NCBI GenBank assembly: GCA_930367215.1
Contig: OV884058.1
Span: 105,113,802-105,177,801, forward strand
Direction: 5' to 3'
DNA length: 64,000 bases
From: Pollenia angustigena
Taxonomy: Eukaryota; Arthropoda; Insecta; Diptera; Polleniidae
A program made the translations under genes and the position numbers. Shown here piece after piece: positions 33,186 to 44,227 of this stretch; the stretch's first letter is position 1; each line of letters starts with the position of its first letter. A model generated the notes under the pieces. It was not told the DNA's origin, searched no databases, and saw only the letters and a list, made by a program, of their open reading frames with translations.

Positions 33186-36082
33186 CTGGGGGGTGAGAAA
33201 TCGATTAACGCGTTCTGCTCTTATTAACAATTAAGTGAAGGTATCCCATTTTGACAAGAATATTGATATTTGTTTTTATTCAAAAAAGTGTCATTTATCG
33301 CCTTTTTTATAAATTTTCCCCAATAACTCCAGACTTCTGGCCATAAACTACTAAAAAAATTAAGTAAACATTTTTATATTTTTTTATTTTTATTTTATTT
33401 ATTTATTTTTATTTATTTTAATAAATATTGCCTAGACTTTTTCGATGGTGGTTGTTCGGGACTAGTGGCATCGCTATCATCAGTTTCTGAACCACACATA
33501 ATGTCAATGTGTGACTCCACTGTTGGCCCTTCTGCATCTCCTGAAAATTCTTTATCATCAAGATCATCCTTGTCTTGCAACACAAGCTTACTCCACCAGC
33601 AAATTTCCGCAATTATTGCACTCGGCGACTTTTTGCCTCTATATCTGTAAGTTTTTGTTTTATTAAAATGAGTTTGAAAAAATAAAAAATCAGTATTACC
33701 TCATTTCAAATGGCATAGCAACTTGATGATAGCGTTCACTTTGTTCATCAGATTCGGTAGCCAATTGTTTGCTGAAGTAGTCCAGATGATGATGTAAATA
33801 ATGGATTTTCAAGCACATGTGGACACCAATTTCCGAGAATGCTCTTAACATCCTTGCGACAGAAAAATCGTAGTTGTTAGAACGATGCTTTCCCAGCAAG
33901 CCTTCTATTACTTCTTTGATTGCCTGCCATGCATTCAATTCAGCGTCAATCAAAATATTTTTTAATGCGTCACTTTTAATCAGCTTTCGTATGTCTGGAC
34001 CATTTAGTACGCCTGATTGGAAAAAATTAATTTGTTAAGATGGAAAATCATGGGAAATGAATGTGAGATTATAACTTACCTTCTTTAATCTTACTTTCGC
34101 TGAGTCTCGGGTAAATTAGTTTCAAACACAAGAAAACGTCATCTCTTTTGGCGACAGTTTGATAAAATTCTTAACAATTCCAAGTTTAATATGCAGTGGA
34201 GGCAGCAATATCTTCTCCTTCGGCACTAGAGGCTCACGAATAATATTGGCCGTTTGTAACCTGCTGTACTCTCTGAGTTTCCATCCGTGGCATGCATATT
34301 GGTCACCGGAAAATCGTGTGTCCCAATCGCACAAAAAGCACATATATTTTATATAGCCGCTTTGAAGACCGCAAAGCATTGCTACAACTTTTAAATCGCA
34401 GCATATGCGCCACATATGTTTGGCGTAGTTAACCATTTTTAAAATATTTTCCAGTGCATCATATGTTTCTTTCGTTTCTGTACTATAGGCGATTGGAACT
34501 GAAGGTTTTTTATTGGTCTTATACAGTAAAACCGCCTTCAAGCTGAGTTTTGAACTGTCAATAAATAATCTCCAGTCATCTGCTTCATATTTTATTTCCA
34601 TTGCGTCCATCAATTTTGCTACATCCGGGCAATATGCAGAAGTTTTTTCATCATTCACAAGGAATAAACTTTGGAGTGTTGCCTGACGACTTCGATAAGC
34701 TGTGACTTTCACACCGGGTGCCAACAAATTGTTTGATTTCAAAATGGAAGCCAGCTCTTCCGATTTATGCTGTGTTAATTCCAACTTGGCAACAATTGAA
34801 TCAAGCTTATTTTGATTTATTAAAATTGGCTCATTGGATACTGATGGCTCATATGGGGGATCATCACGTGCATGATATGTCGGAGCAGTCGTAGAAGAGA
34901 AAATATCTGGGCTAGAAGCTTTTGGCACAGGAATGTGGTCCGAATGAGGCAATGGTGTTGCGGCACTTGCAACACCAACGTAATTATACGATTTTCTTAT
35001 CCTTTTTGCGGCTCCTTTATTCGCTCATGCATATCAATTCAATGGATTGTACCCTTCGCCAGGATTAGTCCAAGTCATTGGGATACCGAATGGCATACTT
35101 TCACGTCTTCTATTTTTCCAATCCATTAGACGGTTGTAGCAGCTTTTACACACTATATTTGGTACCCAATTTTCGTTCACTATAACATTTTGGTTGAAGT
35201 ATGTTTGAACAAAATCAGTACTGAAATTTCCCCTTTTTATATGTGTTGCGACATATTGACCACAGCAGTAGCAAAAGCTATTTATATCTAGCTTGCACAG
35301 TTCCATATTCTGTTCTCTTTTGTTCACTTTTAAAAAACTGGAGAAAAATCACTTTTACTGTTCGCGTTCGTCGGCACTTGTTGAATGACAAAAATCACAG
35401 AACCAGTGTGAGAAAGAGAAGAAGTACAATGACAATGCATGTTTTATGTGAACATTACAGAACCAGTGTTGCCACATCAATATTTCTCTTTTAGGACAGT
35501 AGAAAAATATGAGAGAGTTCGGCTTGTGAGTGTCAATGTTTTCTCCAAATAATGTTGTGCATATCTGGAGCAAATTTTTGAAATTCATACATTTACATAA
35601 TTGTGAATAAATGAAAAACGCGTGCATCGATTTTCATGATCTATGCCTTTTTTTGCTCATGAGTTATGTGACTTTACGCGAAAGTAATTAGTTTTGGCAC
35701 TTTTTTCCATTTTGGATTTTTTATGAATTAAAAAAAAAAAAATATTTAAATTTTTAGGCAAAAAATACTTTTTTCCCTTCATACATTCATTTTTAACTTC
35801 GAAAGTGTTGCACATATAGGAAAACGGTATAGAAACAGATTAGAGAAATTGTAATTTTTAATTTTTCTAAATTTGTTTCATCAAAATCGGACAAGTGGTT
35901 CTCGAGTTATGTTAAACTACGTTTTTGCCAAAATGTTACAACTAAGCGAAAAAACATCAAGATAAGGAAAAAATTTAAAATGTCATAAAAAAAAACTGAC
36001 ACATGCGAACGCCAAACCCTTTGAGGGTTTTACTATACTGACCTAGTACCATCACCCTGACTTGGAATTTCTCACCCCCCAG
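33186..36082. mobile_element. Inner inverted-repeat unit enclosing the candidate transposase gene
   Basis: CTGGGGGGTGAGAAAT at 33186-33201 and its exact complement at 36067-36082. Flanks are ATTGT (left) and ATTGG (right), a possible 5-bp duplication with one change. The only gene between them is the minus-strand one at 33413-35306. If real, this 2.9-kb unit is an autonomous-type element that inserted into a non-autonomous hAT shell. Confidence 0.55.
33413..35306 (-). pseudogene. Three-exon cysteine-rich candidate transposase, two in-frame TGA and one frameshift
   Basis: Exons read 35306-34080, 34012-33700 and 33644-33413, with introns of 67 and 55 bp (GTAAGT...CAATCAG and GTAATA...TTACAG). 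The start is ATG 35306; total is about 590 codons once the shift is allowed for. The N-terminus has CYCCGQ and, about 45 residues on, CKSC, a ZAD-like zinc-binding layout. The core has FIDSSKLSLKAVLLYK, then CCDLKVVAMLCGLQSGYIKY with a following CFLCDWD, then LLPPLHIKLGIVKNFIK, GPDIRKL and, in exon 2, HYLHHHLDYF and SDEQSERYHQ. I recall this set from a repetitive, unnamed arthropod/cnidarian protein family. The acidic D, D and E with a CxxC insert suggest a DDE-type transposase (inference). In-frame TGA at 35036-35034 and 35027-35025 fall where a CxxC is expected. One missing base near 34158 shifts the frame for about 26 codons before the first splice site. Confidence 0.75.
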
Positions 36083-37216
36083 ATTGGCTGTTGTACTGTG
36101 TTATCATCGTCTTTTATTGTTTCTTATTATAAAAAAGTCTTTGTTGTTATAAAAGAATGGTTTCATAGCATATCTCAGCTGTTTTACTTGAGAAAATTGG
36201 CCTGGAAACTGGAAAATTTTATATTTTTCTGTATTTTCTACTTCTAAAGACATTTTTATATACTTATTCTACATGCATAAAATATGTTATGTTTATACTC
36301 TTTTTTCATAATCTCTCCATTCCAATCAGTTGTAAAAGGAGTATGTATTAAGTTTTTTTGCTAAGGAAAATTGAAGACATTTATGGGAAAATGCGTGGTG
36401 ATAATAATAAAAAAAAACATATGGAAAAATAGCACGTTCGCGACCGGTAATTCAGCCAATTAAACAAAAACCAAGAGAAATATTTTATTTTGTAAATACT
36501 GGATGGAGACCTACATTAATACACTTTTAAAATAAATTAATCACTTTTGAATATTCCGTTCCATTACGCAGATTTTTACATTTCACTTCTGTCAGCCAAA
36601 GTTGACTTCTATTTTTCGTAAGTTCGTGACCACACGTTTATAACTCTTATTATGAAAACTTAAACTCGATGAAATCCACCTGTTGCACTAAACAAACATA
36701 GAGCTACCTAAATGCTATCGAATCGATAAAACTAGGGGTTACGTGTAGGACGTAAAATATTTACTAGGTGTGCACATAGGCTTACTTATTTTTTTTTACT
36801 ATAATTGCATATTACAACAAAAAAAAAATAATATGTAGATTTATCCAATAAAAATTATATTTTTTATCAAAAATTCATATACATACATATCGTCATAGGC
36901 AAAATAGGTCTATGTTCATTTTAAGAAAAAGAGAAATAACTTAATAAAAAGGCAGATATTGTGATTATAACAACGGGGTTTTCTGGTTAATATAGTTAAA
37001 ACATTACGCATGATTGACACTATCCTGAAAAACTGTTTTTGTAATCTCAGTCGTATCGCTACTGAAAATTTTTTAAAAATTATGATAGGCCCTTTTACAT
37101 TTTTATGACGATATAATTGTTTTTAAATATTTCAAAAATTTGGTCGGTTTCAAAGTATTTTGGTAGGTTTTGTAGGCAATTTTGGTCGGATAAAAATTTT
37201 TCAAACGGCAACCCTG
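35307..37216. other. 5' region of the candidate transposase and hAT right end
   Basis: No second gene recognised. Up to 36082 this is the presumed upstream region within the inner repeat pair. It includes CATCAAAATCGGACAAGTGG near 35880, which looks like a dispersed-repeat phrase. From 36083 to 37216 it is hAT shell, ending in TTTGGTCGG repeats. Confidence 0.5.
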
Positions 37217-37273
37217 CTGCTGATTGATACAGTACAGATGCGGTACAGCAACGTTCGCCTAACTGAGCCTTTA

Positions 37274-38545
37274 GTAATTAAACCAAATTTTTGATATCGA
37301 AAGTTGTCATACAGCCAGGGCTGCGAGTTCTAGGCAAAAAAGTTTCTTTTTTATCGAAAAAAATATCTGAATAGTTTGAAACTAATCTGTCAATATTTCG
37401 ATTATGTATAAAAGGTCTAAAATTTGTATTTCCTAGACAAGTTCATGTATATTAGAGGGGTATAAAAAAAATTAAAGTGAACTTTTAAATCAATGGTTTC
37501 TTGGTGTATAAAAACATTTAATGTGAAGTTTGGTGGCGTTTGGGTAAAGAAAAGTCGATTGAAAAGATGAATAGTAAATAAAGGGCGAATAAATCACTTT
37601 TTTAGTTTTTGTCAAATATTTAAAATGTCGTGAAAGTTTTTATTCTAGATAATAAAAAGATAAAAAAAAACCCAAAATCGGTTTAAAACAGCGAAGGGCA
37701 GATAGAGAACATTGAATAAAAGAGAGTAAATTAGTTGATTTTGAAAGCAATTAAGCACTAAACAAAAAAGGCTTCAAACTTTTATTTTAAGTGAACTTAA
37801 TAAAGCAATGTTCAAATTGATAACAGCTGCACTTAGGAGTTTAATCCAAACTAGAACTGCCCGATATTTTTTTACAAAAGTGAAAATAAAATTATTTCTG
37901 TATAATGAAGTTTCTTAAAAATTAAGGTGATTTTATGATGCTATGGAGATTCATTATCATTTATATACATATGGGGGATTTTGAAATTTTTTTTAAAGGA
38001 AAAGACATAAGCTTTCTTTTGAACAAAAACAAAAAAAAGAAAAAAAAAACATTCCGAATAAAAAAAAAGTTTCAAATTTAAGAAAAACATCTAAAAAATT
38101 AAGAAAAAAACTAAAAATATTTTTTCAAAAGAGTGATCAAATAGCTATCGAAGCTACTTGGGACAAATTTTGCTAACACTAATAAGTTACATGGATGAGA
38201 AAGAATACCTGTATGGCCAAAATGTCAAACTTTTACCCCCTCTAACTCAGAAACTTTATCAAGCAATTTTTATCCAAATCGGAAGACATCGATTTAAAAA
38301 TTGGGTCACTTTACATGAATTCCCCCTTGTATATAAAATACATATTTATGTTTTAAGTTCAAATACTTTTTTCCTTACGATAAAAATGATCTCTTGTTGA
38401 ACATACTGCAAATAAAACTCAAATATATATTTTAATTGACCGTTAAAAATGGTGAATTTTTTACACCGTTTAAAATGGTGTATTTTTATAGCGCTTATTT
38501 GGGGAGTTTTTTATTTTTTCTAGGAATTCGGATAAATAACTTACA
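37274..38545. other. AT-rich spacer
   Basis: A plus-strand frame at 38158-38400 has no recognisable protein and no supporting signals. Confidence 0.45.
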
Positions 38546-38553
38546 GCCTGTTC

Positions 38554-38672
38554 AACGATTTCGAACGTTAACGTTCGCATAGAATATTACATTTAAAACA
38601 AAAACAAATTTTCGAATTTTGTTATTGTTTTAAATATAATTTTCTATGCGAACGATGACGTTCGACATCGTT
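38554..38672. mobile_element. Foldback MITE
   Basis: AACGTTCGCATAGAA and TTCTATGCGAACG, with flanking ACGATTTCGAACG and CGTTCGACATCGT, give arms of about 30 bp around an AT-rich 57-bp centre. Confidence 0.7.
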
Positions 38673-38989
38673 AAACCGGCAGTTATTCACTTAATATTTA
38701 AACTTTCGAGGAAAACATGAATTGTGCACCAATTGGTTTTTGTATATGACTAGAAATCATACTAATTTCGTCAGCTCAGAATTGTTTTGGCGCATATGCC
38801 AAAAAGTCGGAGTGGAGAAAAACGACAAAGAAGATTTACATGAAGATTTCTCAAAATGTACCCGATAGAATTTTTTTTATATTTTTACCACTGCTTCCGG
38901 TATATGTTTTGACGAAAAATTTTAATTTTTGCGCACTTTCATGAATAAAGTTAGAATTTATGAGTATTATTTTTCTAAAAAAAAATTAA

Positions 38990-39500
38990 AAAAGTGACTT
39001 GAAATTTGGACCGGAGGTGGATCTTTCCCCAAATCGATCCACTAAGGCGGGATTTTTAAAAATTCGAATGTTTAGGGGGTAAAAAAGGTTAAATTCGAAA
39101 ACCTTTTACCTCCAAAACTAAAAGAGATACAAAAAAACTGTAATACATATCGTTGTCTTTTAAAAAATAAGTGGACAGGTGAGTGGTACTTTTTTGCAAT
39201 TTGGCTCTTTTTGGGTGAAAACGGGTAAAACCTGCATTTTGGTAAGTTTTTGTCAGCCCATCTATCTTTTGATCTAAAAAACATAGAAATAAAGTTTATA
39301 CCACATTCCAAGGTATATTTACACAAGGTAAACTCGTTGGCCCATATGTTTGTCAGCTGATTACCCCTAGTTGGAACCTTAACGTCAAATTTCGTGTACA
39401 TGAGAAAAAATTTGTAAATGTGTGCGTTAAATTGTTTTGGTTTTATATGGAGACAATTTTGACAATTCGGTTCCTTTTATAGAGCAGCATGTATACACTC
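38990..39500 (+). repeat. Dispersed repeat shared with 18.7-19.2 kb
   Basis: Contains GACCGGAGGTGGATC and CCAAATCGATCCACT, as near 19100-19140, then poly-pyrimidine modules. A related part continues at 40230-40560 beyond the hAT insertion at 39528-40229. No coding recognised. Confidence 0.5.
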
Positions 39501-39527
39501 CCAAATGAGTCTACCTTGTGTAAATAT

Positions 39528-40229
39528 TAGTGCTGGGATACTATCGATATTTTCCACTATCGATATTTATCGATTGTTCAGATTTCACTATCGATATATC
39601 GATATTACTATCGACTGAATGTTTTTTCTTGTGGAGGAAAACTTTAATAATTTTTTATAAGGTAACAGTTCCTTGTTTTCATCACTTTATTGAATGTACA
39701 TATGAGACGTATGTATATACGCACGTTATTTTAGATGACAGTTTTTTAAAAATTGATAAGTACCTGTCTGAAGGAACCGAAGTAACAGGGACTATAAGAT
39801 ATTCCATTGCAACTTTAAAAAATTTTATAAATTCTAAACCCAAAAAGGTTATAAATCAAGCGGACTTATCCTCTAATGGTCGTTCATTGTTTTGTCCTAT
39901 GCTCGCAATTGCATTTGGATTTGCATTTGTTTTTTACAACGTTACAAAAATCTTTGACATCTCAGTCCCTTCATAAACATGTACAAATTTCGACTTAAAG
40001 GCCTTTAATTAGCAGTAAAAAGTACTGCTAAGCAATCCATACCACTTGCCTTTCTTGTTGTTTGTATTCATTGCTGTAATTCAGCGCGAATTAATAATAG
40101 CAAGTAAAAATTTGCGGCAAAAAACTGTGTGTGTATAGCTGCTATTAGATGTCTTCAAATCTGTATTTTAAATACTAAAAATATCGATATTTATATTTTT
40201 CCTATCGATATTTTCAGACTATAGCACTA
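39528..40229. mobile_element. hAT-type element with TATCGATA repeats, 702 bp
   Basis: Ends TAGTGCTGGGATAC and (inverted) TAGTGCTATAGTCTG share TAGTGCT and are flanked by an exact 8-bp duplication GTAAATAT (39520-39527 and 40230-40237). CTATCGATAT motifs cluster at both ends. An open frame to 39976 may derive from a transposase (VILDDSFLKIDKYLSEGTEV) but I cannot place it. Confidence 0.85.
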
Positions 40230-40649
40230 GTAAATATACCTTGCCACATTCGAAACTTATCAAAAAAATACGAATACAAGTTTGGTACTTTTTCGAAATC
40301 CGAACGTTTAAGGGGTGAAAATCGTAACTATTTTTGGTACTTTTTTTACAAAACATTTTGCATTTTGCAATTTTGGATACTATAATGGGGGGAAAAAATA
40401 GTACCAAAATGGGAAATACGGGAAATTTAATATCCTTCTTCAGCTTTTTGGTTCTACAACTGGTATTTTTTAATTATCGTTAATATTTGACCTTAAAACA
40501 TAAAATTCAAAATGGAATATCCTGAATGAATGCTTTATATCTCAAAAACTACAAAAAATTTCGCGAAACAGATTTTGGATTCAAAAAGGGGGTATTCAAA
40601 ATATATATACCCCATACCTAACTAAATTTTTTTAAAAATGGGCGGTAGG

Positions 40650-41025
40650 TCAAACCAATTCTGAGCTGACGATTTGCCATAGGCCCCATCTAAATAAAGT
40701 CTTCTCTCGGAAAACACTTAAGTGCACCCAAAAACCTCAACAAATAATGCTGTTGTAGTAAAATTTAGAAACTAATTATGTAAATTGCAACGCAACGCCA
40801 AAGAATTACATTGAAAGCAAAAATAAAGTCATAAATATTTTGTAATTTTGTTGTTGCTTTCTACAGAAATTCTTATTGCGTTTTATAATTTCAACGCCTA
40901 ATAGCTTGTGGCGTTGAAAATTTTAAAACGCGACATGCGCCTAATACCGCAACGACTAATAAAAATTGGTTCATAAATTATAGTTCCCATATAAAACCTG
41001 ACATATTTTTATTCTCGGAAGATGA
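40650..41025 (+). repeat. Diverged unit of the 153-bp repeat family
   Basis: GCCATAGGCCCCATCTAAAT, CTCGGAAAACACTTAAGTGC and AATAATGCTGTTGTAG follow the order of a 153-bp unit but with about 25 percent change. A further piece (CCCATATAAAACCTGACAT, CTCGGAAGATG) is at 40985-41025. Confidence 0.6.
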
Positions 41026-41027
41026 TA

Positions 41028-41674
41028 CAGTGAAACTTCGATATAACAAATCTAGAAGGGATCGAAAACTACTTCGTTATAGCTATTGATTCGTTATGCA
41101 TATCCATTGTTAAACCTTGGTATAATGAAATTTAAAGTAATACGAACAAAATTCGTTATAACTACAGTTTTTTTTTTTTTGTCCAAATACTATTTAACAC
41201 GAAAATACTATGTACAAAAATTCTCTATTTAAGAGGTAAATAAAAAATTAAACAGAACTGACTACATTAGTGGCGCTTTACATAGCAAAGACATTTATGT
41301 ACCTTTCGTTGTTTTTTAAAGGGACTTCCGCGTTTTGCTTAAAATTTAATTTTGCTTTATTCTAACTTCGTTGTATGGAGGCTTTAGTTCAAGACTTTGT
41401 TATGTAGAGGCTTTTGATAACGGGATTTTAATGACTTACACACTTAAAATGTTATATGTATGTATTTCTCAATTATAATTTCGTTATATAGAGGCTTCTG
41501 AAAAAATACTTCGCTATATAGAGGCTTTATAGCTCAGAATTTCTTCGTTATAGCCATAGAGCATTTTTGTATGAAAAACTTTGCAATAAAAAGTTTTTTT
41601 CAAGGGACTTAGCTAAAAATTCGTTATATTGAGTTTTTCGTTATAACGAAGTTCGTACTATCGAAGTTTCACTG
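41028..41674. mobile_element. TA-flanked pogo/Tc1-like MITE, 647 bp
   Basis: Ends CAGTGAAACTTCGATA and TATCGAAGTTTCACTG, flanked by TA (41026-41027 and 41675-41676). TTCGTTATA/TATAACGAA-type motifs recur throughout, about ten times. Non-coding. Confidence 0.88.
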
Positions 41675-41676
41675 TA

Positions 41677-42154
41677 TAAGAGACCGAATATAGCACTTGT
41701 TTTAATATTAAATTCAAATGCAAGTTTTAAAATTCTGCATTTATATTCTTTAATTTTTTTAATGCATTCTATTTAAGTAAGAAAAAAAGCTTAATAAAAC
41801 ATTTTAATCTTAAAACAGTTTTAAAATGAATAAAAATGAAAAATTGTCTTTTAAATAGTTCCTTTCATTAAACTTTATTTATAATTAAACCTTAATTATT
41901 TTACGTAGACTGTTCGTACAAAGAACAATGAACAAAATTTTAAAAAAATAAATATAAAACACAATTTTCTTTGTGTCAACAATTAAGTAATACTTGTAAT
42001 AACACATTTTCTTTTAACAGGCATGTGTGGATAATATTTAATAAATCACTGTCTTTTTTTAGGAATATGACAGTGATTCTAAGCATTTGTTGTTTAAAAT
42101 GCGTCAGAGGTATCAAATTCAGTTACAAATGTATATTGGGTAATTAAAAAAAAA
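41677..42154. other. AT-rich spacer
   Basis: No recognised feature. Confidence 0.5.
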
Positions 42155-43708
42155 AACAAGTTAGAGTGCTATATTCGGCTGTGCCGAATCTTTGATACTC
42201 TCCACCGACAGTTCGAATGTTTAAGGTGTAATATCTGTATGATGTTATTATAATCTTAAACTGTGACGATTTGTTATTAATTATGGTTTAAGGCAACCAA
42301 ACTGTTTTCCGGTAGAAGGGTTTATATGGGGCCTAGGGTAAATTATGGACCGATCATCACGAAATTTCACAGCGTCATTTCTAGTCCTTTAAAACTGTGA
42401 CGTACCAATTTCTGTTATGATAGCATTATTAATTATAGTTTTAGGTGTACTGAACTGTTTTCCGGGAGTAGGGTTTATATGGGGCCTAGGGTAAATTATG
42501 TACCGATCTTCACGAAATTTCACAGTATCATTTATAGTCCTATAAAACTGTGACGAGCCAAAATTGATGATTGCATTATTTTTTACGGTTTTAGGCGTAC
42601 TAAACTGTTTTCCGGTAGTAGGGTTTATATGGAGCCCAAGGTAAATTATGGACCGATCGTCACGAAATTTCACAGTGTTATTTATTGTCCTAAAAAACTG
42701 TGACGTACCAAATTTTGTTACGCTAGCGTTATTTTTTACGGTTTTAGGCGTACTAATCTGTTTTCCGGGAGTAGGGTTTATATGGAGCCCAGGGTAAATT
42801 ATGGACCGATCTTCACGAAATTACACAGTTTTATTTCTTGTCCTATAAAACTTTGATGTACCAAATTTTGTTATGATAGCATTATTTTTTTACGGATTTA
42901 GGCGTACTAAGTTGTTTTCCGGGAGTAAAGTTTATATGGGGCCTATGGTTAATTTATGAACCGATCTTCACGAAATTTCAAAGATTTATTTTTAGTTCTA
43001 TAAAACTTTGATGTACCAAATTTTGTTATGATAGCATTATTTTTTACGTTTTTAGGCGTACTAAGTTGTTTTCCGGAATTAGGTTTTATATGGGGCCTAT
43101 GGTAAATTATGGACCGATCTTCACGAAACTTAACAGTTTAATTTCTAGTCTTATGTAACTGTGACTTGCCAAAATTTGTAATGATAGCATTGTTAGTTAG
43201 GGTTTTAGGCTTAATATACTGTTTTCCGGGAGTAGGGCTTATATGGGGCCTAGGGTAAATTATTGACGGATCTTCACGAAATTTCACAGCGTGATTTCCA
43301 GTTGAATAAAACGAATTGTTGCGAATTCTTATATCATTCTGTGCATTTTTCCACCATTTATGTTAGTTTTTGTAACAAAATTATCAATTTTTTTTAGGTG
43401 GTGGTTCCACATTTTTATTCATAGCTCAGATCCTATTGAACCGATTTTGCTGAATTTCAATCCCAAACTGCTTAGGATAACTACAAGCAATTTGACACCA
43501 AGTTTGTTGATTTCTTTTGAGTTTTTCGAAAGTGAGCGTGTTTTCAACAGACGGACAGACGGACATGGCTAAATCGACTTAAAATTACTCAAGGACCCAG
43601 AATATATATACTTTATAGGGTCTGAGATGAATAGTAAAAAAGTTTCACACGGAATGACAAACTGAATATACCCTCTTCACAACTAATTGTGGTGGAGGGT
43701 ATAAAAAC
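42155..43708 (-). repeat. 153-bp-unit repeat, copy B, full length
   Basis: On the minus strand the copy begins TTTTTATACCCTCCACC (43708). It passes through a 400-bp unique part with GTCCGTCTGTCCGTCTG, then seven 153-bp units, and ends with the ATTCGGC/GCCGAAT hairpin and CTAACTTGTT at 42155. This copy defines the full structure of the family. Confidence 0.88.
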
Positions 43709-43882
43709 TAGAGTTTTCAAAGCATAGTTTCAGTTTTATTTAATGAAAAGTACTAAATCAGAAATAAAGAAATTGTTGTGGAATCAGTTTAAAGTACCAT
43801 GTAGAGTTCAACGTGTATCTCTCGTTTCAAGGAAGAGTCAACAAATTACGAAAATAATTATTGGGAAGTTTTAAATTTAGTT

Positions 43883-44227
43883 AGGCTGACTTCCAAAACA
43901 TACTAATACAAAGTTTGTATACAGTTTTACTACTGTATTTTAACCAAAACAATGCAACTATGTGTTCTGTTTATTTAAACGTTTTGAAATGTAAGTGATG
44001 CAATGCATAATATTAAAATAAATCTGTATTGCTTGCAAATTAAAAAATGTCAAATATCACATAGAATCAACTTTAAAACCGATGCTCTGATTGGTTTATT
44101 GCTGCGTTACTAATACTTACCATTGATGTTTTGGAAGGGTTTGCATTGCAAATATATTGTACTGTGGCGTAATGAGACATTCTACTTTGTTCTTATACAA
44201 AGCATTTTACGTTTTGGAAGTCAGCCT
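43883..44227. mobile_element. TIR element, 345 bp
   Basis: Ends AGGCTGACTTCCAAAACAT and ACGTTTTGGAAGTCAGCCT, with a shared TACAAAG further in. No clear target duplication; non-coding. Confidence 0.75.

Larger units (their letters stand above)
32720..37216. mobile_element. hAT-type element carrying a cysteine-rich candidate transposase gene
   Basis: Perfect 11-bp ends CAGGGTTGCCG and CGGCAACCCTG, flanked by an exact 8-bp duplication CTGCTGAT (32712-32719 and 37217-37224) that fits nTnnnnAn. The motif TTTGGTCGG occurs three times within 110 bp of the left end. Near the right end it occurs twice, plus one variant, in the same rather than inverted orientation. An inner inverted-repeat pair (33186-33201 and 36067-36082) encloses the gene, so the gene may belong to a second element nested in this one. 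4497 bp. Confidence 0.9.
31889..37270. mobile_element. PIF/Harbinger-like MITE split by a 4.5-kb hAT-type element
   Basis: Ends AGGCTCAGTTAGGCGAACGT and its inverted copy, identical over 29 bp and similar for about 45. Flanked by TTA on both sides (31886-31888 and 37271-37273). Without the insertion the element is about 877 bp; the insertion lies 46 bp from its right end. It also holds a small palindromic MITE at about 32122-32232 and a segment (32470-32560) found inverted at 63600-63700. Confidence 0.85.

Noticed and set aside
34872..35494. Plus-strand frames opposite the candidate transposase (34872-35129 and 35243-35494)
   Set aside because: Antisense to a better supported spliced gene with family motifs.
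39530..39976. 148-codon frame inside the 702-bp hAT element
   Set aside because: It starts in the terminal repeat and has no recognisable transposase motif; kept only as a possible relic.
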